DNA of 64,000 nucleotides from Siphonodentalium dalli (taxonomy: Eukaryota > Mollusca > Scaphopoda > Gadilida > Siphonodentaliidae): assembly GCA_032622095.1 (NCBI GenBank), contig CP136068.1, positions 5,495,314 to 5,559,313 of the forward strand. Direction: 5' to 3'. Each line of letters begins with the position of its first letter. Positions within the stretch are counted from its first letter, which is position 1. Shown here one piece after another: positions 1 through 13,730 of this stretch. Below the pieces are notes generated by a model. The model saw only the letters and a program-made list of their open reading frames with translations. It made no database searches and was not told the DNA's origin. A program made the position numbers and the translations under genes.

Positions 1-1059
1 TGGTGTCGTTTGCGTCGCGGATGGCGAGCGGATATGCACTATCATTGATAAGATTGCTATTCGCCTTTATCCACATATAAGTTATATACAGTCACCCAGG
101 CCATCTCCATATCATTTTAAGTAGTTTTGGACGTTCACATTTCACAATCCCGACATATGGTGACCCACTTAAGTCACTTGAACAATTATATCTTCTCAAC
201 TGTCATATTTATATGGGAATAGCAATCAGGGCATTCACAAAATGAGCTAGAAAAAAGAGATACATAGAAGAAGCATTAAACGTATATTTATCATTCTATT
301 GAAGAGATACATATATTCGTGCAAACTGATAGACCCCGAACCGTCAGAGGATTGCATATATATTATAACAAAATTGAGTATGGTCCATTCAATACAGTTT
401 CCACAAAAAGTTACAATTTGTCAAGAGATATGGAAGGCCTGTTCAAAAATAGTGGTCACAGTGTGCAGTCAATTATAGTTTCTTCTGATAGACAAGAAAA
501 TGCAGTTAGTAGCATAAGACTTTTCAGGATCCTCCCAATACTGCACATCTGACAAAGGTTTTATAACAGACTCCTCGACTGACATAAGCAACTCAAAATC
601 TCGCTCTGTATCTGGCACATGTAGCTAATAGTTGTGCGCATCAACATTTCGTTTAAACTGAGAATATTTAGCCAATATATAGCACCATGAACAGAGGAGC
701 ACGTGGAAATTTCTTTGAAACATCTGTATCTTCATGGAGATAGCCAGGTGTCCTCGAGAACTTAGTCCAACCCACTAAATTGATTGATACATCTCAATAT
801 TTAAAACCCAATTATCATCTTTTATCGAACTAATGTGTTTATGATGTTCATGTATCATATTATAACGTCTAATGTATACGCAGTTGTAAATAAATACATA
901 CTTCATTATTGTTGGGACGGATTAATCGCGACAAACAGAATGACAATTGACAAGGTGAGCCACTACTTATATCCCATGACTGTAATAATCATGTTTTATG
1001 ATGCTATTTGAATATACAATTTATGAGAAAACGTATCACACTTTTAAGCAAGAGCATTC
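1..1059. other. Unique AT-rich sequence, no gene seen
   Basis: No open frame here has coding character. The longest frame (319-552, plus) begins at a non-ATG codon and shows no recognisable domain. I see no repeat unit shared with the rest of the window. Confidence 0.5.
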
Positions 1060-1138
1060 TCTATCCCCAACAAATATCCACAGCATACAGAGGGTTTCTC
1101 ATCGCATTAACCTGGGCAACGCCGGGTAACCCTGCTAG
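1060..1138 (+). mobile_element. Helitron-like 3' terminus
   Basis: The sequence CCTGGGCAACGCCGGG (1111-1126) can form a short GC-rich hairpin. It is followed 8 bases later by CTAG (1135-1138) and then T. A hairpin just before CTRR with T outside is the classic 3' end of Helitrons. The 5' end could not be placed, so only the terminal ~80 bases are claimed. The end resembles the one at 46703-46732. Confidence 0.5.
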
Positions 1139-2772
1139 TATGCCATAAATCAAGTAATGAATTTCCTTCCTATTGACTGTCTCTGTATGCTGTATTTAAC
1201 TTTAGTTCCCATATCCTCTGTTGAATTGAGGTATGGGGGAATGTTGGTACCCACAAACAACTTGTTGTTCTACAGAGAGTTCTAAAGACAATCGAAGATT
1301 TCACCTGTTCTCACATGTCATATTACAGGACTCATTATGATTATTGATAGAATCAATATCAATACTTAATATTTTATGGTGTCGAGACGAGGACGACCTG
1401 ATAGGTTACTTGTCGCCTTCATGTGACTTACTAGTATCTCATTTTACTTTCTTTATACTATATAAAGTTAATTTCAGACTAGATAATTCACAGAAGATGA
1501 GGCCTAAGCATAATGAGGTCACCAGAGGATGAATTTGGTGATGCTAGCTCACTGGCTCCCATCTAGAGGCCACCAAAAGATCCATATGAGGGATGTGATA
1601 TGTGGGTATCATTAACATTGTAACTCAACATGGAGAGGGAAACAATTTCACTGATTCACTTGCCAATAGTGACTGCGCTTTGATTATAATTACTTTGTTC
1701 GCATAGAACAAAAATTTACCGCGCCCATAATGACCTTGGGGGACCCCAAAAGAAATGGGCACCATACAAGATTTACTGCCTCCCAACAAGACATATTGAC
1801 ATATCAGTAAACAACCCATGTGTTTCTATTGATTGTAACAGGAAAATTATCAAGTACTTACGTGATTTAAGGGACATCAAATTATCAAGTACTTACGTGA
1901 TTTAAGGGACTTCAAACTATCCCACATCATGGACATCCTGAAAAGCAATGGCATGAATATAAAAACAAATCTATTACTGTGCAATAGTATGAGTGGTATT
2001 GTGTGCTTATTCATGTCGTTGGCTCTGTTAAGACTAACTAGGATATGTGACTCTCTCACCGGCATCATCGCGACAAAGTGAATTAAGTGACTTAAGAAAG
2101 TTCAGAGATGAATGAAAATAATATTTCTATTTGATACTGTCATCACTGGGAGGCAATTTGGGCGAGACGTCATTTCTCTCTAAATAGATTGCTTGCTAAA
2201 TAGAAACTAATTCTTACAAATTGCAGGAAAACACACTTTTATAAACCTGAGGATCTACATGAGTTATGCATGGTAAACTGGAGTCCGTAAACACAGATTT
2301 CCATGGCCACTAGCCACAAATCGAATAACTGCTACTTTAACACTGTCACGTTACAGTGGTGAGGGATCAGGCAATACACGTCACTAGTTTAAAGTTGTCT
2401 TACACATTACTAACTACCCAGGACAGAGGGCAATGCTACAGCCTAAAGAACAAAACTTTTTACCTTCATTTTTATTGTATTTAGGAAAAAATATTATCTT
2501 TTAAAGCAATGTAAATTTGCTTTATATCTGCAAAAATCAGTGTTTTAAATACAGAAATTCAATTAGCATAACTCATTCCAAGCTGAAATTCATGGTGAGC
2601 TCTTATTTTCTCACCTGTAAAGTGATGCCATTTGAGTGGATATAAACTTTCTCCCATCATTGCTATCATCATATGCAGAACAATTGGACCGACAGAGCTC
2701 TTTTCTATCCATTCTGCATGTTTCCGGACACTGGATGATAAAACAAAAATATGATAAATGCATAAATAATGA
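1139..2772. other. Unique sequence, no gene seen
   Basis: Only short frames are present. On the minus strand a polypyrimidine-AG is followed about 41 bases later by GTAAGT (1891-1896 on plus), which could frame a micro-exon, but there is no supporting homology. Nothing else is recognised. Confidence 0.45.
1844..1913. repeat. Tandem duplication, 2 x 35 bp
   Basis: Two adjacent 35-base copies (1844-1878 and 1879-1913) differ at one base. On the minus strand each copy contains CACGTAAGTAC, a splice-donor-like string, so the duplication also doubles a possible donor. Confidence 0.9.
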
Positions 2773-4061
2773 ATGAAAGTGTCAATGACACTGTAGCTAA
2801 ACTTGGAAAGGGAATAATTTAATGTATTACAGTCAATGGAGCGATTAAGAATGTGGAAAGTTGAATGTCTAATACTATACATGAAGAGAAAAGTAAAATC
2901 CAAGATGGCTGCTGGTGGCCATGTTTTCGACCGAATGACCCCAAAATGAGTCGTTCCCATCTACATGTCATCGTTAACAACCATTACAAATTTTATGATG
3001 ATCAGACTAAGGGTACGACCTGTAGCCCATGCTAAAGAATTTAGTCATACAAAGAGTAAAATCCAAGATGGCTGCTGGCGGCCATGTTTTTTGGCCAAAT
3101 GACCCCAAAATTACTCGTTCCCATCTACATGTCAATATTAACATCCATGACAAATTTCATGATGATCAGACGAACAGTACGATATGTGGCCTGTGCTAAT
3201 CGATTAAATTTTGAAATCCAAGATGGCAACTGGCGGCCATGTTTTTTGTCCGAATGACCCCAAAATGACTCGTTCCCATTTACATTCCAATTTTAACAGC
3301 CATGACAAATTTGATGATGATCAGACTAAAGGTACGACCTGTAGCCCGTGCTAAAGGATTTAGTCATACAAAGAGTAAAATCCAAGATGGCTGCTGGCGG
3401 CCATGTTTTTTGGCCGAATGACCCCAAAATAACTCGTTCCCATCTACATGTCATTATTAACATTCTCGACAAATTTTATGATGATAAGTCTAAAGGTACG
3501 ACCTGTAGCCCGTGCTAAAGGATTTAGTCATACAAAGAGTAAAATCAAAGATGGCTGCTGGCGGCCATATTTTTTGGCCGAATGACACCAAAATGACTCG
3601 TTCCCATCTACATGTCATTATTAACATTCATGACAAATTTTATGATGATCAGACTAAAGGTACGACCTGTAGCCCGTGCTAAAGAATTTAGTCATACATA
3701 GAGTAAAATCCAAGATGGCTGCTGGCGGCCATGTTTTTGGGCCGAATGACCCCAAAATTACTCGTTCCCATCTACATGTATGATCAGACAAACAGTACGG
3801 CCTGTAGCCCGTGCTAATGGATTGAATTTTGAAATCAAAGATGGCCGCTGGCAGCCATGTTTTTATTCCGAATGACCCCCAAATTAATCATTCTGGTCTA
3901 AATGTTGATGTCAACAGCTATGACAAATTTCATAATGATCCGACAAAGTTACGACCTGTAGCCTGCATTGTTGACGCCTTACGTACACACGTACACACGG
4001 ACGACGGACGACAAAGCCATGGCAATAGCTCAAACTTTACAAAGTAAAGTTGAGCTAAAAA
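2773..4061 (+). mobile_element. Family-A tandem-core element (A1)
   Basis: It starts with the palindrome AGTGTCAATGACACT followed by TAGCTAAACTT (a variant of the usual TAGCTCAACTT). It continues as about seven units of ~160 bp, each holding the AAGATGGC...GGCCATGTTTT block. It ends in a GGACGACGG stretch and the hairpin AGCTCAAACTTTAC/GTAAAGTTGAGCT, then a run of A. The 3' motif AAGTTGAGCTA is the inverse of the 5' motif. No target duplication is obvious. The design resembles non-autonomous HINE/helentron or pearl-type elements; that class call is inference. Short frames inside are repeat-derived. Confidence 0.75.
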
Positions 4062-5472
4062 TCTAGTGGTACCAGGTGGTAACAGAGATAAAATATCAGT
4101 CCACAGTCATGCCAATCAGATTCAACACTGAATCTGTTGATCAATTCATCTATTTCCTAATTAGCGTTATATGTTGTATAATTGTCCACTACGCGAAAAA
4201 TTACCAACAGTCATAAAAACTCACTAAATTTTATATTTGTTTTATGAGCTGCACATCGGTAGATCACAAATTTACATTAGCCACAATTCTATCAGAAAGG
4301 AAGAGTTATATTGCTCTATATTAAATACAGCTTCTGATGAGGCGATTCAACACGTGCAGTTGTTGTTAAGAGTTAATAAACATCATCCAATTTGATTCAA
4401 AATCTGATTCAATTTTGAAATATAAATGGTGACACATAGAGAATTATTTTTGTGAGGATATTTGGATTTTTGAGAAGAATCTGCAAACCTCGGAGTATTA
4501 TTTTCTAACCAAGATGTAGTATACTAACTGTCTGATGCAATAGTATATACGTCTCTATCAGCACATTAATCATCCTCCATTGAGCTGGGTTGGCTGAATC
4601 TAAATTCAATGATGAGGTCCATTGTTCAGAGATTCTTTTGCCGCCCTGTAAGAAGTATTACACCATTAAAGATGGATTATCTCTTTAAATAACACATTTT
4701 AGATAGTTTCCTGGTCTTGAAATAATACGTTTGAAAATCAGAAATCCCTGCCCGGAAACGATTCTATCAAATAATATTGATTTTATTTCGATATTATTTT
4801 ATTCAATTGATGGGACACTTCTTTGTTCTATAGATAGAACATTTTGATATATGCCGAGCGTAGTGCTCCGAATGAAAGTGAGCCACAAAAAGTTGATAGA
4901 TTGTATCTGTTGTAACATTAAGTGTGAATCAAGTACATTGTATAGAAGACCAAGAGCGTAGCATATGCTCAGTTTCAATGATTAAAATATAACTGAAAAT
5001 GACGAAAAAACACAAATTAAAAAACAGTCATGAATATCAGGGACCCTTATTGAACAGAAGGAGTTATTTTATATTTTAAAAATCCAAATAAAATCAATAT
5101 TAATTGATAGACGTATTCATGTCCATTATTTTATACCCATGAAACTATAGAGATCATTTGTGGAAGAGATAATCCACCTTTAAGAGATAAGACCATTAAC
5201 ATCACAATCACAGTCTATATATCTGCAGATCCACCTGCATCACAATCACAGTCTATATATCTCTGCAGATCCATCTACATCACCATCACAGTCTATATAT
5301 ATCTGCAGATCCACCTGCATCACAACAAGAGATTCTGAATTCTATATAAATGCTGAAATAGTCGAATATGGATTTTAATAGTTGAGATGCAATGAAATGT
5401 ATGTTTTTTGCAAGAGGAACTACCGTAAGATGACCAGAGAGCATAATTTGGTTTAAACAATATTGTTTTTTA
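4062..5472. other. Intergenic stretch with a diverged inverted repeat
   Basis: No coding signal. Sequence near 4665-4800 (GATGGATTATCTCTTT, AATATTGATTTTATTT) recurs inverted at about 5083-5195 (AGAGATAATCCACCTTT, AAATAAAATCAATATT), with divergence between. This suggests an old foldback or long-TIR element. Confidence 0.4.
5199..5326. repeat. Minisatellite, ~39 bp x 3.3
   Basis: The unit CATCACAATCACAGTCTATA and its continuation restarts near 5200, 5238, 5278 and 5318, with small indels in the TATATCT part. Confidence 0.85.
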
Positions 5473-5607
5473 AATGAAAGTGTCAATGACACTGTAGCTC
5501 AACTTGGAAAGGGAATAATATAATGTATTACAGTCAATGGAGCGATTAGGAATGTGGAAAGTTGAATGTCTAATACTATACATGAAGAGAAAAGTAAAAT
5601 CCAAGAT

Positions 5608-7225
5608 GGCTGCTGGCGGCCATGTTTTCGGCCGAATATCCCCAAAATGAGTCGTTCCCATCTACATGTCATTGTTAACATCCATGACAAATTTTATGAC
5701 GATCAGACTAAAGGTATGACCTGTGGCCCATGCTAAAGAATTTAGTCATACAAAGAATAAAATCCAAGATGGCTGCTGGCGGCCATTTTTTTTGGCCAAA
5801 TGACCCCAAAATAACTCGTTCCCATCTACATGTCATTATTAACATTTATGACAAATTTTATGATGATCAGACTAAAGGTACGACATGTAGCCCGTGCTAA
5901 AGAATTTAGTCATACAAAGAGTAAAATCCAAGATGGCTGCTGGCGGCCATGTTTTCGGCCGAATGATCCCAAAATGAGTCGTTCCCATCTATATGTCATC
6001 GTTAACAACCATTACAAATTTTATGATGATCAGACTAAGGGTACGACCTGTAGCCCATGCTAAAGAATTTAGTCATACAAAGAGTAAAATCCAAGATGGC
6101 TGCTGGCGGCCATGTTTTTTGGCCAAATGACCCCAAAATTACTCGTTCCCATCTACATGTCAATATTAACATCCATGACAAATTTCATGATGATCAGACG
6201 AACAGTACGATATGTGGCCTGTGCTAATGGATTAAATTTTGAAATCCAAGATGGCCACTGGCGGCCATGTTTTTTGTCCGAAAGACTTCAAAATGACACG
6301 TTCCCATCTACATTCCAATTTCAACAGCCATGATAAATGTTATGATGATCAGACTAAAGGTACGACTTGTAGCCCGTGCTAAAGGATTTAGTCATACAAA
6401 GAGTAAAATCCAAGATGGCTGCTGGCGGCCATGTTTTCGGCCGAATATCCCCAAAATGAGTCGTTCCCATCTACATGTCATTGTTAACATCCATGACAAA
6501 TTTTATGACGATCAGACTAAAGGTATGACCTGTGGCCCATGCTAAAGAATTTAGTCATACAAAGAATAAAATCCAAGATGGCTGCTGGCGGCCATTTTTT
6601 TTGGCCAAATGACCCCAAAATAACTCGTTCCCATCTACATGTCATTATTAACATTTATGACAAATTTTATGATGATCAGACTAAAGGTACGACATGTAGC
6701 CCGTGCTAAAGAATTTAGTCATACAAAGAGTAAAATCCAAGATGGCTGCTGGCGGCCATGTTTTCGGCCGAATGATCCCAAAATGAGTCGTTCCCATCTA
6801 TATGTCATCGTTAACAACCATTACAAATTTTATGACGATCAGACTAAGGGTACGACCTGTAGCCCATGCTAAAGAATTTAGTCATACAAAGAGTAAAATC
6901 CAAGATGGCTGCTGGCGGCCATGTTTTTTGGCCAAATGACCCCAAAATTACTCGTTCCCATCTACATGTCAATATTAACATCCATGACAAATTTCATGAT
7001 GATCAGACGAACAGTACGATATGTGGCCTGTGCTAATGGATTAAATTTTGAAATCCAAGATGGCCACTGGCGGCCATGTTTTTTGTCCGAAAGACTTCAA
7101 AATGACACGTTCCCATCTACATTCCAATTTCAACAGCCATGATAAATGTTATGATGATCAGACTAAAGGTACGACTTGTAGCCCGTGCTAAAGGATTTAG
7201 TCATACAAAGAGTAAAATCCAAGAT
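5608..7225 (+). repeat. Higher-order repeat, 2 x 809 bp
   Basis: Five consecutive units (5608-6416) recur almost base-for-base at 6417-7225. Landmarks shift by exactly 809, for example 5830 to 6639 and 6112 to 6921. A rare difference is TATGATGATC near 6024 against TATGACGATC near 6833. Near-identity against the more diverged neighbours indicates a recent unequal exchange or replication slippage. Confidence 0.9.
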
Positions 7226-8199
7226 GGCTGCTGGCAGCCATGTATTTTGGCTGAATGACCCCAAAATGACTTGTTGCCATTTAAATGTCATTATTAACAT
7301 TCTTGACAAATTTTATGATGATCAGACTAAAAGTACGACCTGTAGCCCGTGCTAAAGAATTTAGTCATACAAAGAGTAAAATCCAAGATGGCTGCAGGCG
7401 GCCATGTTTTTCATCCGAATGACCCCAAAATGACTCGTTCCCATCTACATTCCAATTTCAACAACCATGAACAATTTCATGATGATCAGACTAAAGGTAC
7501 GACCTGTAGCTTGTGCTAAAGGATTTAGTCATACAAAGAGTAAAATCCAAGATGGCTGCTGGCGGCCATGTTTTTCGGCCGAATGACCCCAAAATGACTT
7601 GTTCCCATCTACATGTCATTGTTAACATCCATGACAAATTTGATGATGATCAGACTAAAGGTACGACCTGTAGTCCGTGCTAAAGAATTTAGTCATACAA
7701 AGAGTAAAATCCAAGATGGCTGCTGGCGGCCATGTTTTTTGGCCGAATGACCCCAAAATGACTCGTTCCCATCTACATGTCAATATAATCATCCATGACA
7801 AATTTTATGATCAGACTAAAGGTACGACCTGTAGCTTGTGCTAAAGGATTTAGTCATACAAAGAGTAAAATCCAAGATGGCTGCTGGCGGCCATGTTTTT
7901 CGGCCGAATGACCCCAAAATGACTCGTTCCCATCTACATGTCATTGTTAACACCCATGGAAAATTTCATTATGATCAGACGAACAGTACGACCTGTGGCC
8001 CGTGCTAATGGAATAAATTTTGAAATCAAAGATGAACGCTGGCGGCCTTGTTTTTTGTCCGTATGACCCCAAAATGACTCGTTCCCATCTACATGTCATT
8101 ATTAACATTCTCGACAAATTTTATGATGATCAGACAAAAAGTAGGACCTGTAGCCCGTGCTAAAGGATTTAGTCATACAAAGAGTAAAATCCATGATGG

Positions 8200-11100
8200 C
8201 TGCTGGCGACCATGTTGTTTGGCCGAATGACCCCAAAATGACTCGTTCCCACCTACATGACATTGTTAATATCCATGACAAATTTTATGATGATCAGACT
8301 AAAGGTACGAGCTGTAGCCCGTGCTAAAGAATTTAGTCATACAAAGAGTAAAATCCAAGATGGCTGCTGACGGCCATGTTTTTTGGCCGAATGACCCCAA
8401 AATATCTCGTTGCCATCTACATGTCAATATTAACATCCATGACAAATTTCATGATGATCAGACGAACAGTACGACATGTGGCCTGTGCTAATGGATTAAA
8501 TTTTGAAATCCAAGATGGCCACTGGTGGCCATGTTTTTTGTCCGAAAGACCCCAAAATGACACATTCCCATCCACATTCCAATTTCAACAGCAATGACAA
8601 ATTTCATGATGATCAGACTAAAGGTACGACCTGTAGCTTGTGCTAAAGGATTTAGTCATACAAAGAGTAAAATCCAAGATGGCTGCTGGCGGCCATGTTT
8701 TTCGGCCGAATGACACCAAAATGACTCGTTCCCATATGCATGTCATTTTTAACATTCATGATAAATTTTATGATGATCAGACTAAAGGTACGACTTGTAG
8801 CCCGTGCTAAAGGATTTAGTCATACAAAGAGTAAAATCCAAGATGGCTGCTGGCGGCCATGTTTTTTGGCCGAATGACCCCAAAATGACTCGTTCCCATC
8901 TACATGTCAATATAATCATCCATGACAAATTTTATGATCAGACTAAAGGTACGACCTGTAGCTTGTGCTAAAGGATTTAGTCATACAAAGAGTAAAATCC
9001 AAGATGGCTGCTGGCGGCCATGTTTTTCGGCCGAATGACCCCAAAATGACTCGTTCCCATCTACATGTCATTGTTAACACCCATGACAAATTTCATGATG
9101 ATCAGACGAACAGTACGACATGTGGCCCGTGCTAATGGATTCAATTTTGAAATCAAAGATGAACGCTGGCGGCCATGTTTTTTGTCCGTATAACCCCAAA
9201 ATGACTCGTTCCCATCTACATGTCATTATTAACATTCTTGACAAATTTTGTGATGATCCGACAAAAAGTAGGACCTGTAGCCCGTGCTAAAGGATTTAGT
9301 CATACAAAGAGTAAAATCCATGATGGCTGCTGGCGACCATGTTTTTTGGCCGAATGACCCCAAAATTACTCGTTCCCACCTACATGACATTGTTAATATC
9401 CATGACAAATTTTATGATGATCAGACTAAAGGTACGACCTGCAGCCCGTGCTAAAGGATTTAGTCATACAAAGAGTAAAATCCAAGATGGCTGCTGGCGA
9501 CCATGTTTTTTGGCCGAATGACCCCAAAATTACTGGTTCCCATCTGCATGTCATTTTTAACATCCATGTCAAATTTATGATGATCAGACTAAAGGTACGA
9601 GCTGTAGCCCGTGCTAAAGGATTTAGTCATACAAAAAGTAAAATCCAAGATGGCTGCTGGCGGCCATGTTTTTCGGCCGAATGACCCCAAAATGACTCGT
9701 TCCCATCTACATGTCATTGTTAACACCCATGGAAAATTTCATTATGATCAGACGAACAGTACGACCTGTGGCCCGTGCTAATGGATTAAATTTTGAAATC
9801 AAAGATGAACGCTGGCGGCCTTGTTTTTTGTCCGTATGACCCCAAAATGACTCGTTCCCATCTACATGTCATTATTAACATTCTCGACAAATTTTATGAT
9901 GATCAGACAAAAAGTAGGACCTGTAGCCCGTGCTAAAGGATTTAGTCATACAAAGAGTAAAATCCATGATGGCTGCTGGCGACCATGTTGTTTGGCCGAA
10001 TGACCCCAAAATGACTCGTTCCCACCTACATGACATTGTTAATATCCATGACAAATTTTATGATGATCAGACTAAAGGTACGAGCTGTAGCCCGTGCTAA
10101 AGAATTTAGTCATACAAAGAGTAAAATCCAAGATGGCTGCTGGCGGCCATGTTTTTTGGCCGAATGACCCCAAAATATCTCGTTGCCATCTACATGTCAA
10201 TATTAACATCCATGACAAATTTCATGATGATCAGACGAACAGTACGACATGTGGCCTGTGCTAATGGATTAAATTTTGAAATCCAAGATGGCCACTGGCG
10301 GCCATGTTTTTTGTCCGAAAGACCCCAAAATGACACATTCCCATCCACATTCCAATTTCAACAGCAATGACAAATTTCATGATGATCAGACTAAAGGTAC
10401 GACCTGTAGCTTGTGCTAAAGGATTTAGTCATACAAAGAGTAAAATCCAAGATGGCTGCTGGCGGCCATGTTTTTCGGCCGAATGACACCAAAATGACTC
10501 GTTCCCATATGCATGTCATTTTTAACATTCACGATAAATTTTATGATGATCAGACTAAAGGTACGACTTGTAGCCCGTGCTAAAGGATTTAGTCATACAA
10601 AGAGTAAAATCCAAGATGGCTGCTGGCAGCCATGTTTTTTGGCTGAATGACCCCAAAATGACTTGTTGCCATTTAAATGTCATTATTAACATTCTTGACA
10701 AATTTTATGATGATCAGACTAAAAGTACGACCTGTAGCCGGTGCTAAAGAATTTAGTCATACAAAGAGTAAAATCCAAGATGGCTGCAGGCGGCCATGTT
10801 TTTCATCCGAATGACCCCAAAATGACTGGTTCCCATCTACATTCCAATTTCAACAACCATGAACAATTTCATGATGATCAGACTAAAGGTACGACCTGTA
10901 GCTTGTGCTAAAGGATTTAGTCATACAAAGAGTAAAATCCAAGATGGCTGCTGGCGGCCATGTTTTTCGGCCGAATGACCCCAAAATGACTCGTTCCCAT
11001 CTACATGTCATTGTTAACACCCATGACAAATTTCATGATGATCAGATGAACAGTACGACCTGTGGCCCGTGCTAATGGATTAAATTTTGAAATCAAAGAT

Positions 11101-11460
11101 GAACGCTGGCGGCCTTGTTTTTTGTCCGTATGACCCCAAAATGACTCGTTCCCATCTACATGTCCTTATTAACATTCTTGACAAATTTTATGATGATCAG
11201 ACAAAAAGTAGGACCTGTAGCCCGTGCTAAAGGATTTAGTCATACAAAGATTAAAATCCATGATGGCTGCTGGCGACCATGTTTTTTGGCCGAATGACCC
11301 CAAAATTACTCGTTCCCACCTACATGACATTGTTAATATCCATGACAAATTGTATGATGATCAGACTAAAGGTACGACCTGCAGACCGTGCTGAAAACTT
11401 TAGTCATACAAAGAGTAAAATCCAAGATGGCTGCTGGCGGCCATGTTTTTTGGCCGAATG
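8200..11460 (+). repeat. Higher-order repeat with ~1773-bp offset
   Basis: A block containing CCACTGGTGGCC near 8520 recurs about 1773 bp further on (8376 matches 10149), with few differences. Another segment starting ATGTTTTTTGGCCGAATGAC recurs from 9339 to 11279. The blocks overlap, so several rounds of duplication must have occurred. Confidence 0.7.
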
Positions 11461-12863
11461 ACCCCAAAATTACTAGTTCCCATCTACATGTCAATATTAT
11501 CATCCATTAGAAATTTCATGATGATGAAACCAACAGTACGAAAATGACTAGTTCCCATCTACATGTCAATATTATCATCCATGAGAAATTTCATGATGAT
11601 GAAACCAACAGTATGACCTGTGGCCCGTGCTAATGGATTAAATTTTGAAATCCAAGATGGCCACTGGCGGCCATGTTTTTTGTCCGAATGACCCCAAAAT
11701 GACTCGTTCCCATCTACATTCCAATTTCAACAGCCATGACAAATTTTATGATGATCGGACTAAAGATACGACCTGTAGCCCGTGCTAAAGAATTTAGTCA
11801 TACAAAGAGTAAAATCCAAGATGGCTGCTGGCGGCCATGTTTTTTGGCCGAATGACCCCAAAATTACTCGTTCCCATCTACATGTCAATGTTAACACCCA
11901 CGACAAATTTCATGATGATCAGACGAACAGTACGACCTGTGGCCCGTGCTAATGGATTAAATTTTGAAATCAAAGATGACCGTGGCGGCCATGTTTTTTG
12001 TCCGTATGACCCCAAAATGACTCGTTCCCATCTACATGTCATTATTAACATTCTTGACAAATTTTATGATGATCAGACAAAAAGTAGAACCTGTAGCCCG
12101 TGCTAAAGGATTTAGTCATACAAAGAGTAAAATACAAGATGGCTGCTGCCTGGCGACCATGTTGTTTGGCCGAATGACCCCAAAATTACTCGTTCCCACC
12201 TACATGACATTGTTAATATCCATGACAAATTTCAACAGCCATTACAAAATATATGATGATCGGACTAAAGGTACGACCTGTATGTAGCCTGTGCTACAGG
12301 ATTTAGTCATACAAAGAGTGAAATCAAAGATGCCTGCTGGCGGCCATGTTTTTTGGCCGAATGACCCCAAAATGACTCGTTCCCATCTACATGTCATTAT
12401 TAACATTCTTGACAAATTTTATGATGATCAGACTAAAAGTACGACCTGTAGCCCGTGCTAAAGAATTTAGTCATACAAAGAGTAAAATCCAAGATGGCTG
12501 CTGGCGGCCATGTTTTTGGGCCAAATGACCCCAAAATTACTCTACATCTACATCTTCATGTCAATATTAACATCCATGACAAATTTCATGACGATCAGAC
12601 AAACAGTATGCCCTGTAGCCCGTGCTAATGGATTGAATTTTGAAATGCAAGATGGCCACTGGCGGCCATGTTTTTTTACCGAATGACCCCAAAATGAATC
12701 ATTCTAGTCTAAATATTGATGTCAACAGCTATGACAAATTTCATAATGATCCGATCAAAGGTACGACCTGTAGACTGCATTGTTGATGCCTTACGCACAC
12801 GGACGACGGACGACAAAGCCATGGCAATAGCTCAAACTTTACAAAGTAAAGTTGAGCTAAAAA

Positions 12864-12990
12864 CCCACAATGCAGCACTGGACAGACAAATAACTTCACA
12901 GTGTAGCTCTTGTAAGGACGCACACACGGACGGACGGACACCGGCTATTTTAATAGTCCCCGGAATTTTTTTTTCTGGGGGACAAAATGA
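12864..12990 (+). mobile_element. 3' fragment of another GGAC-tailed element (family G)
   Basis: Directly after A2 comes a GGACGGACGGAC stretch (about 12926-12940). It is followed by the hairpin GTCCCC...GGGGGAC (12956-12982) with a T-rich loop. This is the same style of tail as families E and F but a different sequence. No 5' end or core is present, so the copy is truncated. Confidence 0.5.
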
Positions 12991-13471
12991 ATAGTAGGCA
13001 TGTAGGAATCCTACTGGGGTACTATCGTAAAATAGTACAGCAGCGTGCAGCCAATCAGAATGTGAGAAAGTCGCGTGAGATATAATATACATACATATAC
13101 ACATCATACATATACACATATATGGACTGACTTTTTCAAAGGACTTTAAACACACATATATACCATATACTAATGGACATAGTGGACTGATAATATTCAC
13201 TACAATTTAGTGGACATGGCTGATGATCAAACAATAGACAAACATTTCCAATCTGCACATTATGGGAATGTTTAATTATATGTCTCCCAAACATTTAATA
13301 ACTTTGTTTCTCTTGTTATCATCAGTATATTTTATGAATATCTTACCATTCATTGTCCACGAATCTTTAACCCCTTGTGTTTCTTTTGCTGTTTTCAACA
13401 AGATATTGCATTTCATCTCTGAGAGGACTTTTCCATTTTGTATATGGTCTCATTTGAAATTTACGCAAAAT
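12991..13471. other. AT-rich spacer, no gene seen
   Basis: Contains TACATATACACA-type microsatellite (13080-13130) and small hairpins (GTAGGAATCCTAC near 13009). The 93-codon plus frame at 13262-13543 starts at a real ATG but has no recognisable domain and runs into duplicated intron sequence, so it is not called. Confidence 0.45.
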
Positions 13472-13730
13472 TGTATAATTTCTCCCTTTATGTCAAATAA
13501 AAGTTCATCTAGAAAAAGTTTCATCGAGGGGTCAGATTTATAACAAACAGTTTGTACATAGAGTTTGGTGTAGTGCATCTCTCACAATGGAATACCAGGT
13601 TTTTAAGGCCACATGAGAACTGTACTACGACCTCTCACTGTACAAATGGCTTTGTTTGATTGACTGAATGGGAGAATCCAAACACGATCATGATAACAGA
13701 GTTAGTTCTTACCAAACAAATGGCTTTGAT

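Larger units (their letters stand above)
5473..12863 (+). mobile_element. Family-A element with 7.4-kb tandem array (A2)
   Basis: Complete by its termini: 5' palindrome AGTGTCAATGACACT (5479-5493), 5' motif TAGCTCAACTT (5495-5505), and 3' hairpin with AAGTTGAGCTA (12849-12859) followed by A residues. The core is about 44 units of ~150-165 bp. Two unit types alternate irregularly: one with AAAGGATTTAGTCATACAAA before CCAAGATGGCTGC, the other with TGGATTAAATTTTGAAATC before AAGATGGCC. A GGACGACGGACGAC stretch precedes the 3' end. Higher-order duplications are nested inside. All plus-strand frames here (starts such as MFFGRMTPK) come from the repeat unit and are not genes. Confidence 0.8.

Noticed and set aside
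1877-2068. Minus frame with a splice-acceptor and donor-like pair
   Set aside because: The implied exon is only ~41 nt, the donor lies in a tandem duplication and there is no family match.
5830-12287. Many plus-strand frames of 60-90 codons beginning MFFGRMTPK or MSLLTFMTNF
   Set aside because: They are translations of the ~160-bp family-A unit. They recur with the unit, break at unit indels and have no domain.
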